Positions 41,524 through 49,415 of a stretch of 64,000 nucleotides of DNA are shown piece by piece. This DNA comes from Mesorhizobium onobrychidis (GTDB taxonomy: Bacteria > Pseudomonadota > Alphaproteobacteria > Rhizobiales > Rhizobiaceae): assembly GCF_024707545.1 (NCBI RefSeq), contig NZ_CP062229.1, positions 3,081,501 through 3,145,500 on the forward strand. The letters are read 5' to 3'. The first letter of the stretch is position 1. The number at the start of each line of letters is the position of its first letter. The translations under genes were made by a program, and so were the position numbers. The notes under the pieces were generated by a model, which was given only the letters and a program-made list of their open reading frames with translations, was not told the DNA's origin and ran no database searches.

Positions 41524-42594
41524 CTACGCTGCCCGCGGTATGCGCGAGGTGAACGTCGCCCTGGTCACCGACACGCTGGTGCCGTCGGTGTCGCTGATGA
41601 CCTCGATCTTGGCCTCCAACTGCTTGACCAGCGCCTCGACGATGGCTGTCCCCAGGCCCGCGCTCGACGGCTCGCCGGCGGCTTTCCCGGTGCCATTGTC
41701 CGAGACCGTCAGCTTCCAGTCGTCGCCGTCGGTTTCGTAAGACACCTGGATCAGCGCCTTGGCCTTCTCCATCGGAAAGGCATATTTGATCGCGTTGAGA
41801 ACGAGCTCGGTGACGATCAGGCCGAGGCTCACCGCCTTCTGCGAGTCTATTCTGCCGCCTTGTGCCGTGACGTTGACCGCGATCGGTTGGTCTTCACCAA
41901 CCATCGAGACGGCCAGGCTGCTGCACAGCTTCGACAGATAGGACACGACGTCGATCTCTTCGACGCCGGTCGAAGTGTGGAGGTGGCGCTGCACTTCGGC
42001 GACCGACAGGACCCGCTGATGGGCATCCTTCAAATGCTGACGAGTTTCCTCTGATGTGACGGAGCGGGCCTTCAACAAAAGGATGCTGGCGATGATCTGC
42101 AGGCTGTTGGCGACCCGGTGCTCCATTTCGCGCAGCAACACATCCTTTTGCCGCAGCAGATCTTCGGTGCGGCCGAGAAGCTCTTCCTTTTCCCTCTCGA
42201 TGGCACGGCGGGCCGTGATGTCGTTGAAGGCGAGCAGGATGGTCACGGCTGAACTGTGGTCGTAGAGAACCTTTCGGGCGTTGAGCAGCATTGTTCGCGG
42301 GCCGATATTCGGGAAATCATGCTCGACCTCAAAGCCGTCCATGGCTGTCTTCTCGGGGATGATCGTCTCCAGGAGCAGGCGCAGTGCCGGAATGTCCCAC
42401 TGGCCGTCGCCGAGCGCATAGAGCAGCGAGCCGCGCGTCTGCTCAGGGTCGACCTTGAAGGTCTGGTAGAAGGAGCGGCTGGCCGCCAGCACGCGAAACT
42501 TCTCGTCAAGGACGAGGAAGGGCTCGGCGATCGTGTTGACGATGGCCTGCGCCAGCGTCTGCACATCTTCGATATTGGCAATGGGATGAAACAA
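41524..42594 (-). CDS. PAS sensor histidine kinase, HisKA_2 type
   Basis: A 356-residue kinase. The N-terminal 125 residues form a PAS domain (VNTIAEPFLVLDEKFRVLAA). A coiled segment (REKEELLGRTEDLLRQKDVL) leads to the HisKA_2 helix with the histidine in LREMEHRVANSLQIIASILL (about residue 158). The ATPase domain shows TELVLNAIKYAFP and SDNGTG. No membrane segment, so it senses an internal signal. The start as given is TTG; no better codon was found, so the true start is uncertain. No receiver domain or regulator gene is directly attached; the response regulator at 39599 is a candidate partner. Confidence 0.87.
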   Translation of the reverse strand: MFHPIANIEDVQTLAQAIVNTIAEPFLVLDEKFRVLAASRSFYQTFKVDPEQTRGSLLYALGDGQWDIPALRLLLETIIPEKTAMDGFEVEHDFPNIGPRTMLLNARKVLYDHSSAVTILLAFNDITARRAIEREKEELLGRTEDLLRQKDVLLREMEHRVANSLQIIASILLLKARSVTSEETRQHLKDAHQRVLSVAEVQRHLHTSTGVEEIDVVSYLSKLCSSLAVSMVGEDQPIAVNVTAQGGRIDSQKAVSLGLIVTELVLNAIKYAFPMEKAKALIQVSYETDGDDWKLTVSDNGTGKAAGEPSSAGLGTAIVEALVKQLEAKIEVISDTDGTSVSVTRATFTSRIPRAA

Positions 42595-42839
42595 GGCTTG
42601 CAGCCGATCTGGGGATTTTGCCCCTCTTGGGGCCTATATACTGTTGCCGGGCCGATGTCGCGAAATGAATCAGCTGAACATCGGCCTGCCTCTGCCCTTG
42701 TGGAGTGAGCAGCCGGTCGGCGAAGCGCGCCCCTTGCCGCTCGCCGTCTGGCCCCCGGGTGTGAAGGGCGTGAAGGAAGCGAAGTTGCGCGCCGGCTCAA
42801 TATGCCCGATCATGGTGATTGGCAGGGCGGAGGTATCAA

Positions 42840-44828
42840 GTGGCGGCCAATCGTCGAAACGGCATGCACCCCGCCGAGACCGGGGTGATGGGCGTTGTTT
42901 CCTCTGCCAGAACCCTCCCGCGCATGTCACTGCCCACCGTCGCGACTGTCGTGGCGGCGGTTGCGGCCCTGTATTTCGGGCGCGAGGTTTTCCTGCCGAT
43001 CGCAATCGCTCTGCTGCTTACCTTTGCGCTCGCGCCCATGGTTTCCGGACTCAAGCGAGTCGGCCTTCCCCGTCTCCCGGCCGTCATCGCCAGCGTGCTG
43101 AGTGCATTCACGGTCCTCGCGCTATTCTCCTTCATTGTCGCCACGCAGGTCAGCGAACTGGCGCAGAACATCCCGCTTTACCAGTCGAATATCCTGACCA
43201 AGGTCCGATCCCTGAAGGAAACCGGCATCGGCGGAGGCATCATTGCCAGGCTGAGCGGGGTGATCGAAAGCGTTGGCCAGGAACTCGACAGGCAGGAAGC
43301 CTCACCGCCTACCGCAGATGAGCCAGAGCGCGAGCCGGTGCCTGTCGAGATCATCGCGCGCGAAAGGCCGCTCCAGGTTCTCCAGAACCTGATCGGACCG
43401 CTGATCAGCCCGCTGGCATCGGCCGGCCTGATCATCGTCGTCGTCATCTTCATGCTGCTCGAGCGCGAGGACCTGCGCGATCGTTTCATACGCCTTGTCG
43501 GCTATGGCGACCTTCATCGAACCACCGAGGCGCTCCAGGATGCCGGCAAGCGCGTCGGCCGGTATCTTCTCATGCAATTGGTCGTGAATATCCTTTATGC
43601 CATACCGATTACAGCAGGGCTTTGGGTCCTGGGCATACCGAATGCACTGCTGTGGGGATTGCTGGCGCTGGCGCTGCGCTTTGTTCCCTATATCGGCCCG
43701 ATCATTGGTGCGCTGCTGCCTTTGTTCCTGGCGCTTGCCGTGGCTCCCGGCTGGTCGCTCGTGCTGTGGACCGCCGGGCTGTTCGTGGCCATGGAAATGA
43801 TAACCGGCAACGTCGTCGAACCATGGCTCTACGGTTCACGAACGGGGCTTTCACCATTGGCCATCATCGTTGCGGCGATCTTCTGGACCTGGCTCTGGGG
43901 CCCGCTGGGCCTGGTTCTGTCGACGCCGCTCACGGTCTGTCTCGTCGTGCTCGGCAGGCACGTGCCGCAGTTCGAATTCCTCGACGTTCTGTTCGGCAAC
44001 GAACCCGTACTCGAGCTACATGCCCGTCTCTACCAGCGGCTGCTGGCCGGCGATCCGGAAGAAGCCACTGATCACGCCGAGGAGATCCTGGAGGAAAAAT
44101 ATCTGTTCGAATTCTATGACAAGGTCGCCATTCCCGCACTTCTGCTCGGCGAACAGGATCGGGTGCGGGGTGTCATGGGCGATGAGCAAAGACGGCAGGT
44201 GGCGGCCAGTGCGCAGACGCTGGTGGCGAACCTCGACGACAGCGCACGGGAGGAGGCGGAGGAGGACGACCCAGCCGCAACAGAGCCTGCCACAGCGGAC
44301 GAGGACAAGCAGGCTCAAGCGGAGGGCGAGGACGACACCGAACTGCCGGATGGCACGGACATCTCGGTGCTGTGTGCCGGCGGACGCGGCGAACTCGACG
44401 ATGCCGCCGCCGCCATGCTGGCGCAGGTGCTCGAAGTGCAAGGGGCGACGGTCTCGAAGGCGAGCTTTGCCGATATGGATCCGGCAAGCATTCGCCGGCT
44501 CAAGTTCGACGCTGTCGACACCGTCGTGGTCGGATTCCTTAACCGCGACTCCGTCAAGCACGCCCGTTTCCTGGTTCGTCGGCTGAAACGTGCCAAGTCG
44601 GCGCTGCGGGTAGGCATCGTGTTCTGGTCGGATGGCGGCGACGACAAAGAGACAGCCGTCAAATTGGCCAATGACATCAACGCCGATTTTGTCGCGCATG
44701 GCATGGTCGAAGCCGTTCTGGGGGCGTTGTCGAGCGATCCGCCGGTTGCGCTGAAGGTCGCTGCCAAGCGCCGCATGCGCCGCCGGCCGCGCCCTGCCGA
44801 GAAAGCGCCGCTTGCCGCTGCAAAATGA
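42840..44828 (+). CDS. AI-2E family transporter with C-terminal extension
   Basis: A 662-residue membrane protein. Residues about 20-390 match the AI-2E/PerM family, with hydrophobic helices at about 24-60, 70-95, 195-215, 245-335 and the GLLALALRFVPYIGPIIGAL and LYGSRTGLSPLAIIVAAIFW blocks. The C-terminal 270 residues are soluble: an acidic linker (EEAEEDDPAATEPATADEDK) and an alpha/beta domain (ISVLCAGGRGELDDAAAAML, DTVVVGFLN), which I do not recognise but which looks like a nucleotide- or ligand-binding fold. It may export a small molecule under cytoplasmic control; substrate unknown. GTG at 42840 follows GGAGGT, preferred over the TTG at 42819. Confidence 0.82.
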   Translation: MAANRRNGMHPAETGVMGVVSSARTLPRMSLPTVATVVAAVAALYFGREVFLPIAIALLLTFALAPMVSGLKRVGLPRLPAVIASVLSAFTVLALFSFIVATQVSELAQNIPLYQSNILTKVRSLKETGIGGGIIARLSGVIESVGQELDRQEASPPTADEPEREPVPVEIIARERPLQVLQNLIGPLISPLASAGLIIVVVIFMLLEREDLRDRFIRLVGYGDLHRTTEALQDAGKRVGRYLLMQLVVNILYAIPITAGLWVLGIPNALLWGLLALALRFVPYIGPIIGALLPLFLALAVAPGWSLVLWTAGLFVAMEMITGNVVEPWLYGSRTGLSPLAIIVAAIFWTWLWGPLGLVLSTPLTVCLVVLGRHVPQFEFLDVLFGNEPVLELHARLYQRLLAGDPEEATDHAEEILEEKYLFEFYDKVAIPALLLGEQDRVRGVMGDEQRRQVAASAQTLVANLDDSAREEAEEDDPAATEPATADEDKQAQAEGEDDTELPDGTDISVLCAGGRGELDDAAAAMLAQVLEVQGATVSKASFADMDPASIRRLKFDAVDTVVVGFLNRDSVKHARFLVRRLKRAKSALRVGIVFWSDGGDDKETAVKLANDINADFVAHGMVEAVLGALSSDPPVALKVAAKRRMRRRPRPAEKAPLAAAK

Positions 44829-44843
44829 GACCGTAGCTCGATC

Positions 44844-44998
44844 TCACGTCCAGAAATAACGCACCGTGTGAAAGAAAACCGGGGCGGCGAAGACCAGGCT
44901 GTCGGCGCGGTCCATCATGCCGCCATGGCCCTCGATCAGATGGCCCCAGTCCTTCACCCCCTGGTCGCGCTTGATGGCGGAGGCGACCAGCCCGCCGA
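44844..44998 (-). pseudogene. Duplicated 3' end of the cdsA-like gene
   Basis: About 155 bases repeat the last 155 bases of the gene at 45912-46850 (compare 45916-46070). The first 45 bases differ at about four positions, the rest is identical. The reading frame is kept and ends ...RYFWT then stop, one residue shorter than the real gene. There is no start, so it is a fragment. Confidence 0.85.
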
Positions 44999-45026
44999 GA
45001 AGTTGCGCCGCCTCGGTGGCCTGACC

Positions 45027-45770
45027 TTATTCAGCCACCTTCGCCACGATGCAATCTAGCGAAGGAAGTGGCGTCAAACCGTCCCTAGTCCTTTCTCTTG
45101 GCTCGGCGGTTCCGTCCCCTTCAGCAGCACATTTATAGGTCGCTTCAATCACCAAGCCCCGAATTCTCGCGTCAGGAAGCGTGGAGTAGTCGAAGTATCC
45201 CTCTCTCGTTGGAAACCCTTGCAAGTAATCAAGTGCCGCATGGACGCATCGATCAAGCGTTGCCGTGCCATTTTCGCGGAAGTTGAGCTCGTTTATCAAA
45301 ATGACACCTACAGATGCCCAAGTGTCTCTGCTTGTAAACTTATACGCCGTACATCCGTCCAAGCTGAGCTCCGCCTTTGCAACGAAATCTTTGTACCATG
45401 GCAGCAGGCGCGAACTGGTTAAGGCCGACGCTACGTCCTTTTGCCAGTTCGCGCCGTCGGCAGCGATTATGGAAATCTGGGCCGTGCCAATAGCCGGGAG
45501 AAGACCATTCAGATCGCCTCTGAGAGCTTTATATCGCTCGATCGAGCTGCGTACGTTCAGACGATTGGCTACAACTTCGTAAGGCCGATGCCATGACGGC
45601 CAAACATGAATTTTCCTATCATGCGGCAGCGACCGCAAATAGTTAACGGCGGCGTCTTTGGTGGCCTGCGCTTGAACAACTTCTTTTTCAGTTGGCCAAG
45701 CATGATTGCTCAATAGCATCACCGACAGCGACGCGTATAACCATATCTGGAGCGCCTTATAGGTCATCAT
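45027..45770 (-). CDS. Hypothetical secreted protein, AT-richer insert
   Basis: A 247-residue protein with a signal-peptide-like N-terminus (YKALQIWLYASLSVMLLSNH, residues about 3-22). The mature part has about four cysteines (LDGCTAYKF, LDRCVHAAL, TYKCAAEG, LDCIVAK), likely paired in the periplasm. A weak likeness to DUF2927-type proteins is possible, not established. The gene is visibly AT-richer than its neighbours and lies between the cdsA-like gene and its duplicated 3' end, so it looks inserted or brought in with that duplication. ATG 45770 follows GGTGGAG. Confidence 0.6.
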   Translation of the reverse strand: MMTYKALQIWLYASLSVMLLSNHAWPTEKEVVQAQATKDAAVNYLRSLPHDRKIHVWPSWHRPYEVVANRLNVRSSIERYKALRGDLNGLLPAIGTAQISIIAADGANWQKDVASALTSSRLLPWYKDFVAKAELSLDGCTAYKFTSRDTWASVGVILINELNFRENGTATLDRCVHAALDYLQGFPTREGYFDYSTLPDARIRGLVIEATYKCAAEGDGTAEPRERTRDGLTPLPSLDCIVAKVAE

Positions 45771-45911
45771 CTCCACCCGCCAAGGAAAGTGCCAGAACTC
45801 TCTGGCTGGAGGAGGCTTAACAGACCTCAGAGCGAAACGGCCAGTCAGATTGCTGAATTAGGTCGATGCATTAATGACTAGGGGGTGCCGGCCCTTGCAG
45901 CTGGAGCGCCC

Positions 45912-46850
45912 TCACACCGTCCAGAAATAGCGCACCGTGTGGAAGAACACCGGGGCGGCGAATACCAGGCTGTCGGCGCGGTCCATCATGCCGCCATGGC
46001 CCTCGATCAGATGGCCCCAGTCCTTCACCCCCTGGTCGCGCTTGATGGCGGAGGCGACCAGCCCGCCGAGGAATCCCATCAGGCAGGCGATGAAGGCGAC
46101 GCCCGCCGCCTGGAGCGGCGAAAACGGCGTCAGGAACGACAGCAGCGCGCCAAGCAGGCTCGACGTCGCCAGCCCGCCGACCAGCCCTTCCCAGGTCTTC
46201 GACGGCGAAACCTTCGGCGACATCAGGTGCCTGCCGAACAGCTTGCCGAAAATGTATTGCAGCACGTCGCTGCCTTGCACGGTGATGATCAGGAAAGCGA
46301 TCAGCAACAGATTGCGGCCTTCGAAGCCGGGCACTTCGAGCGTCAGCAGCGCCGGCACGTGGCTGACGCAGTAGACTGAGATCATGACGGCCCATTGCTG
46401 TGCCGAGACACGCTCGAGAAAGCGCTCAGTGTCGCCATGAAGCGCGGTGATCGCCGGCATCAGCAGGAAGCAGTAGACCGGGATGAAAATGGTGAAGAGG
46501 CCGTACCAGGCGGTCCACACCAGCCAGTACTGGAACGGGATGACGATGCCGAACATGCCGAGCAGCACCCAATGGTCGCTGCGGCGGCTGTGCGTCAGCG
46601 TCACGAATTCGCGCAAGGCGGCAAACGAGATCAGCGCGAACAGGATGGTCATGCCGGAGCGGCCGAAGAAGAAGGCGACGGTGATCGCCACCACCATCAC
46701 CCACCAGGCGTTGATGCGCTGGTTGAGGTTGACCAGCGTCGAGGACAGCGGCTTCGGCGCGCGCCACGACAGGATGCCGGCGACCAGGCGTGCCGTGGTC
46801 AGCACTGCAGCGAGGCCGATAACCAGGATGAGGGTTTCGTGCATTGGCAT
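45912..46850 (-). CDS. Phosphatidate cytidylyltransferase (CdsA/YnbB-like)
   Basis: A 312-residue membrane enzyme with about eight helices. The CDS family signature is complete: SAIKRDQGVKDWGHLIEGHG followed by GMMDRADS near the C-terminus, with SPKVSPSKTWEG earlier. It makes CDP-diacylglycerol from CTP and phosphatidate in the inner membrane. It is the last gene of a six-gene lipid operon, six bases after the acyltransferase stop, and corresponds to E. coli ynbB; the housekeeping cdsA of rhizobia normally sits near uppS and dxr, so this is a second copy. Its 3' end is duplicated at 44844-44998. ATG 46844 is an alternative start. Confidence 0.9.
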   Translation of the reverse strand: MPMHETLILVIGLAAVLTTARLVAGILSWRAPKPLSSTLVNLNQRINAWWVMVVAITVAFFFGRSGMTILFALISFAALREFVTLTHSRRSDHWVLLGMFGIVIPFQYWLVWTAWYGLFTIFIPVYCFLLMPAITALHGDTERFLERVSAQQWAVMISVYCVSHVPALLTLEVPGFEGRNLLLIAFLIITVQGSDVLQYIFGKLFGRHLMSPKVSPSKTWEGLVGGLATSSLLGALLSFLTPFSPLQAAGVAFIACLMGFLGGLVASAIKRDQGVKDWGHLIEGHGGMMDRADSLVFAAPVFFHTVRYFWTV

Positions 46851-46856
46851 GTTGTT

Positions 46857-47621
46857 CTAGTCGTCCCCCCGAGCATCGTGCCGGATATCGGATCCTGCAC
46901 GATGCTCTAAGCCCTTTTGGTCGCATGATGTTTTCCGGAAAACCGGATTCCACTTTTCCGCATCATGCGTTGGCGGGCGGGGATTCAGCGCCAGCAGTGT
47001 TTGGCGGGCGCGGTCGAGAAAGGCGCGGCGTTCTTCATCCGGCGCAATGGCGATCGGCGCGCCGAAGACGACGCGGCAGAGCAGCGGCACCGGCACGAAC
47101 TGGCCCTTGGGCAGCACCCGCGACATGTTCTCGATCCAGCACGGGATGAGTTCGACGTCGGGCCGTGCCATCGACAGATTGTAGAGGCCGGAGCGGAACG
47201 GCAGCAGCGGCTCGTCGGTCATGTTGCGCGTGCCTTCGGGAAAGATGATCAGCGAGTGGCCCTCGTCGAGCACCGACAGCATGATCGAAATCGGATTCTC
47301 AGCCTCATCGGTCCACTGCCGGTGGATGAGCACGGAGGACAGCATGTCCTGCGCGATGAACCGGCGCAGCCGCGATTTTCCCCAATAGTCGGCGGCAGCG
47401 ACGGCATGGGTGCGGGCGCGCTCCTTCTCGCTGAGGCAGGCCGACAGCAGGATGAAGTCGCCATGGCTGGCATGGTTGGCGAAGTAGATGCGCTGCCGAT
47501 CCGACGGCTGGCTGCCGTTCCAGATCGGCCGCACGCCGGTTACCGCCCAGGCAAGCGCCGACAGGCCGACCGAGGTCACGGTCTGCAGCAGGGTGAAGGT
47601 CTTTGTGCCGAGCTTGCTCAT
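46857..47621 (-). CDS. 1-acyl-glycerol-3-phosphate acyltransferase (PlsC-like)
   Basis: A 254-residue acyltransferase. IYFANHASHGDFILL holds the HX4D catalytic motif (about residue 50) and IIFPEGTRNMTDEPLLPFRS the substrate-binding FPEGTR block (about residues 122-141). An N-terminal hydrophobic helix (LLQTVTSVGLSALAWAVTG) anchors it to the membrane. It would acylate a lysophosphatidate-like acceptor to feed the cytidylyltransferase encoded next. The last 35 residues (NPVFRKTSCDQKG onward) are translated from a dispersed intergenic repeat, so the family-like protein ends near residue 218. The gene follows the small membrane-protein gene by 8 bases. Confidence 0.88.
   Translation of the reverse strand: MSKLGTKTFTLLQTVTSVGLSALAWAVTGVRPIWNGSQPSDRQRIYFANHASHGDFILLSACLSEKERARTHAVAAADYWGKSRLRRFIAQDMLSSVLIHRQWTDEAENPISIMLSVLDEGHSLIIFPEGTRNMTDEPLLPFRSGLYNLSMARPDVELIPCWIENMSRVLPKGQFVPVPLLCRVVFGAPIAIAPDEERRAFLDRARQTLLALNPRPPTHDAEKWNPVFRKTSCDQKGLEHRAGSDIRHDARGDD
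46877..46970. repeat. Dispersed palindromic repeat inside the acyltransferase 3' end
   Basis: The stretch contains GATGTTTTCCGGAAAACCGG ATTCCACTTTTCCGCATCAT, with the palindrome TTTTCCGGAAAA (about 46929-46940) and a CGATGCTC-like end. I associate this sequence with a widespread Mesorhizobium intergenic repeat. Here it is read as part of the coding region. Confidence 0.6.
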
Positions 47622-47629
47622 CGTCCGGC

Positions 47630-48058
47630 TCAGAAGGACAAGGCGACGAGGGATGCCGCCACGAACAGGCCGAGCGCGATGCGCTGCTTCATCAGCAGGC
47701 GCTGCGTGCCCGCGATGCGCCGGTCGAGCGAGCGGATGCCGGCAGCGGCCGGTTTGACGCGCATGCGCGCCAGCACGTCGTCGACCGAGGCACCGCCGGC
47801 GGCCTCGCTGATGTGGCTCGCCATCAGCCAGAACAGCAGTGCGTCGAAGGTAAGCAGGGCCGAGAGGGCGAGGGTGACCACGCCGCTCGCTGCCGCGATC
47901 AGCCAGGCCGCCGCCGACAGCATCGTTGTCTGCAGCTGCGCCGCCACGGCAATGACCGGCGCGGCCACCAACGCGGCGAGCACCAGCAGCAGCGGCCACA
48001 CCGCCTGCGTCATCAAGCTGGCGGCGAAGGCCTCGGCTTTGTCTCGATGGGCACTCAT
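47630..48058 (-). CDS. Small membrane protein of the lipid operon
   Basis: A 142-residue protein with three or four hydrophobic helices (about residues 19-43, 46-64, 70-82 and a C-terminal one at 125-142). The loop SVDDVLARMRVKPAAAGIRS is cytoplasmic by charge. No family is recognised. Its ATG overlaps the stop of the preceding phosphatase gene by 4 bases (ATGA), and the acyltransferase gene begins 8 bases after it, so it is certainly in the operon. It could be a scaffold or flippase-like helper; this is guesswork. Confidence 0.7.
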   Translation of the reverse strand: MSAHRDKAEAFAASLMTQAVWPLLLVLAALVAAPVIAVAAQLQTTMLSAAAWLIAAASGVVTLALSALLTFDALLFWLMASHISEAAGGASVDDVLARMRVKPAAAGIRSLDRRIAGTQRLLMKQRIALGLFVAASLVALSF

Positions 48059-49413
48059 GCCGACTCGTCCGCCGCGATCCGAAGATGCACCGGCCGGCCC
48101 GATGCCGCGAGCCGTTTATGCGCCTGCGCCGGCGTTGGCGAGCGGCCGCTGGCAACCAGCCATTCGGCGACGACGCCGGCGCTGCGCTGGAAGCCGAGCG
48201 CGCAGCAGACCAGCACCGTGCCGTGGCCGCGGGCCGCCTCGATCGCCGCCACCGCTTGCGCTTGCGCCTCTGGCGATGGCGGCAAAAGGTCGACCATGGC
48301 GACAGCCGTCCACCGGCAGGTCACGCCGCGTGGCCGTTCCAACTCGCCGGCAAGGTCGATCACCGTGCCGAAGGCGTCGGCCTCGGCGGCGGTGGGAAAG
48401 CGGCCGACGAAGACGCCGTCGGCAATGGCGACATGCGGCGGCAGCTTGCGCGTCCATGCCCATCTATTGATCCTGGCGCCAAGCCGGTAGGGCAGCAGCA
48501 AGACACGGCTGGCCAGCGAGACGCTGCCGTCGGCCGTCTTCTGGAACACTTTGGCGCCGGCCCCGGCATAGGCGAAGGCGACGATGGCCAGCGCCAGCGC
48601 CGGCCACAACAGGATCAGCCACAGCGCCGAGACGAAGGCGCCGGCAACGGCGCCGGCCAGCACAAGGGCTGTGCCAAGCGCGTAGAACAGCGCCAGCCGC
48701 CTGGCCCTGGCGTCGGCGGTTAGCTGAAAGCCGGCGAACGGCAATTCGCCGTCGCGCGGAAACAGCCACAGGGCGAAAAAGCCGAGCAAAGCGCCGGTCG
48801 GGATGTCGATGACATGGTGCTGCCAGGTCGTCAGCACCGAGGCGCCGATCAGGAAACACCAGGCATGCCAGACGGTGGCGGCCATGCCTTTGAGCCGACA
48901 GCGCCAATGATCCCAGATGATGACCAGCAGCGCGATGTGCAGCGACGGCGCCTGGTTGAACGGCTTGTCGAAGCCGCCGAGCACCGCAAACATGAAGCCT
49001 GGCAGGCCTGATGTCTGCGGCCGCATGAAGGTCGCCGTCAGCGGGAACAGGATGAAGCAGGCGACGGCGACGATTTGCGCCGTCAGATAGCGGCCGGCAA
49101 GACGGTCGACGCCGCGCTTGGTATCGTTCAAGAGCAGCGACAGGCCGTAGAACAGATTGATCGACCAATAGGGCACGATCGTCCAGGCTATGAACGGGAT
49201 GCCGCGCTCCCAGGCAAAGACGATGCTGCCGACATCGTCGCGCTGCGACGCCAGCCAGTTGGCGAAGCCGTAGGTCGCGTAGAAGAACGGCGCCAGGAAT
49301 GCGAGCCACAGGGCCGCCCGCAGCACGATGCCGGCGTACGGCTCGCGTGCAGAGGCGGAAGGGGCAGGGGCAGCGGCAGGGGCAGGGCCAAGGCCAAGGG
49401 CAGGCAAGACCAT
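48055..49413 (-). CDS. PAP2-dual-specificity phosphatase fusion (YnbD-like)
   Basis: A 452-residue membrane protein. The N-terminal 300 residues have about eight helices and a PAP2-type lipid phosphatase core: FDKPFNQAPSLHIALLVIIW and TTWQHHVIDIPTGALLGFFA contain the histidine and aspartate sites. The C-terminal 125 residues are a dual-specificity phosphatase with the P-loop VCCALGFQRSAGV (C-x5-R, about residue 410). It corresponds to E. coli ynbD. The DSP part recalls PTPMT1, which dephosphorylates phosphatidylglycerophosphate, so a head-group phosphate of a new lipid is a reasonable target. ATG 49413 is next to the stop of the upstream gene, so the pair is coupled. Confidence 0.88.
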   Translation of the reverse strand: MVLPALGLGPAPAAAPAPSASAREPYAGIVLRAALWLAFLAPFFYATYGFANWLASQRDDVGSIVFAWERGIPFIAWTIVPYWSINLFYGLSLLLNDTKRGVDRLAGRYLTAQIVAVACFILFPLTATFMRPQTSGLPGFMFAVLGGFDKPFNQAPSLHIALLVIIWDHWRCRLKGMAATVWHAWCFLIGASVLTTWQHHVIDIPTGALLGFFALWLFPRDGELPFAGFQLTADARARRLALFYALGTALVLAGAVAGAFVSALWLILLWPALALAIVAFAYAGAGAKVFQKTADGSVSLASRVLLLPYRLGARINRWAWTRKLPPHVAIADGVFVGRFPTAAEADAFGTVIDLAGELERPRGVTCRWTAVAMVDLLPPSPEAQAQAVAAIEAARGHGTVLVCCALGFQRSAGVVAEWLVASGRSPTPAQAHKRLAASGRPVHLRIAADESA

Positions 49414-49415
49414 GC

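Noticed and set aside
45098..45582. Plus-strand frames opposite the AT-richer gene
   Set aside because: Antisense to a frame with a signal peptide and evenly spaced cysteines; no start signals of their own.
48085..48723. Long plus-strand frames across the lipid operon (for example 46965-48470)
   Set aside because: Antisense shadows of GC-rich minus-strand genes with strong motifs and 4-base overlaps.
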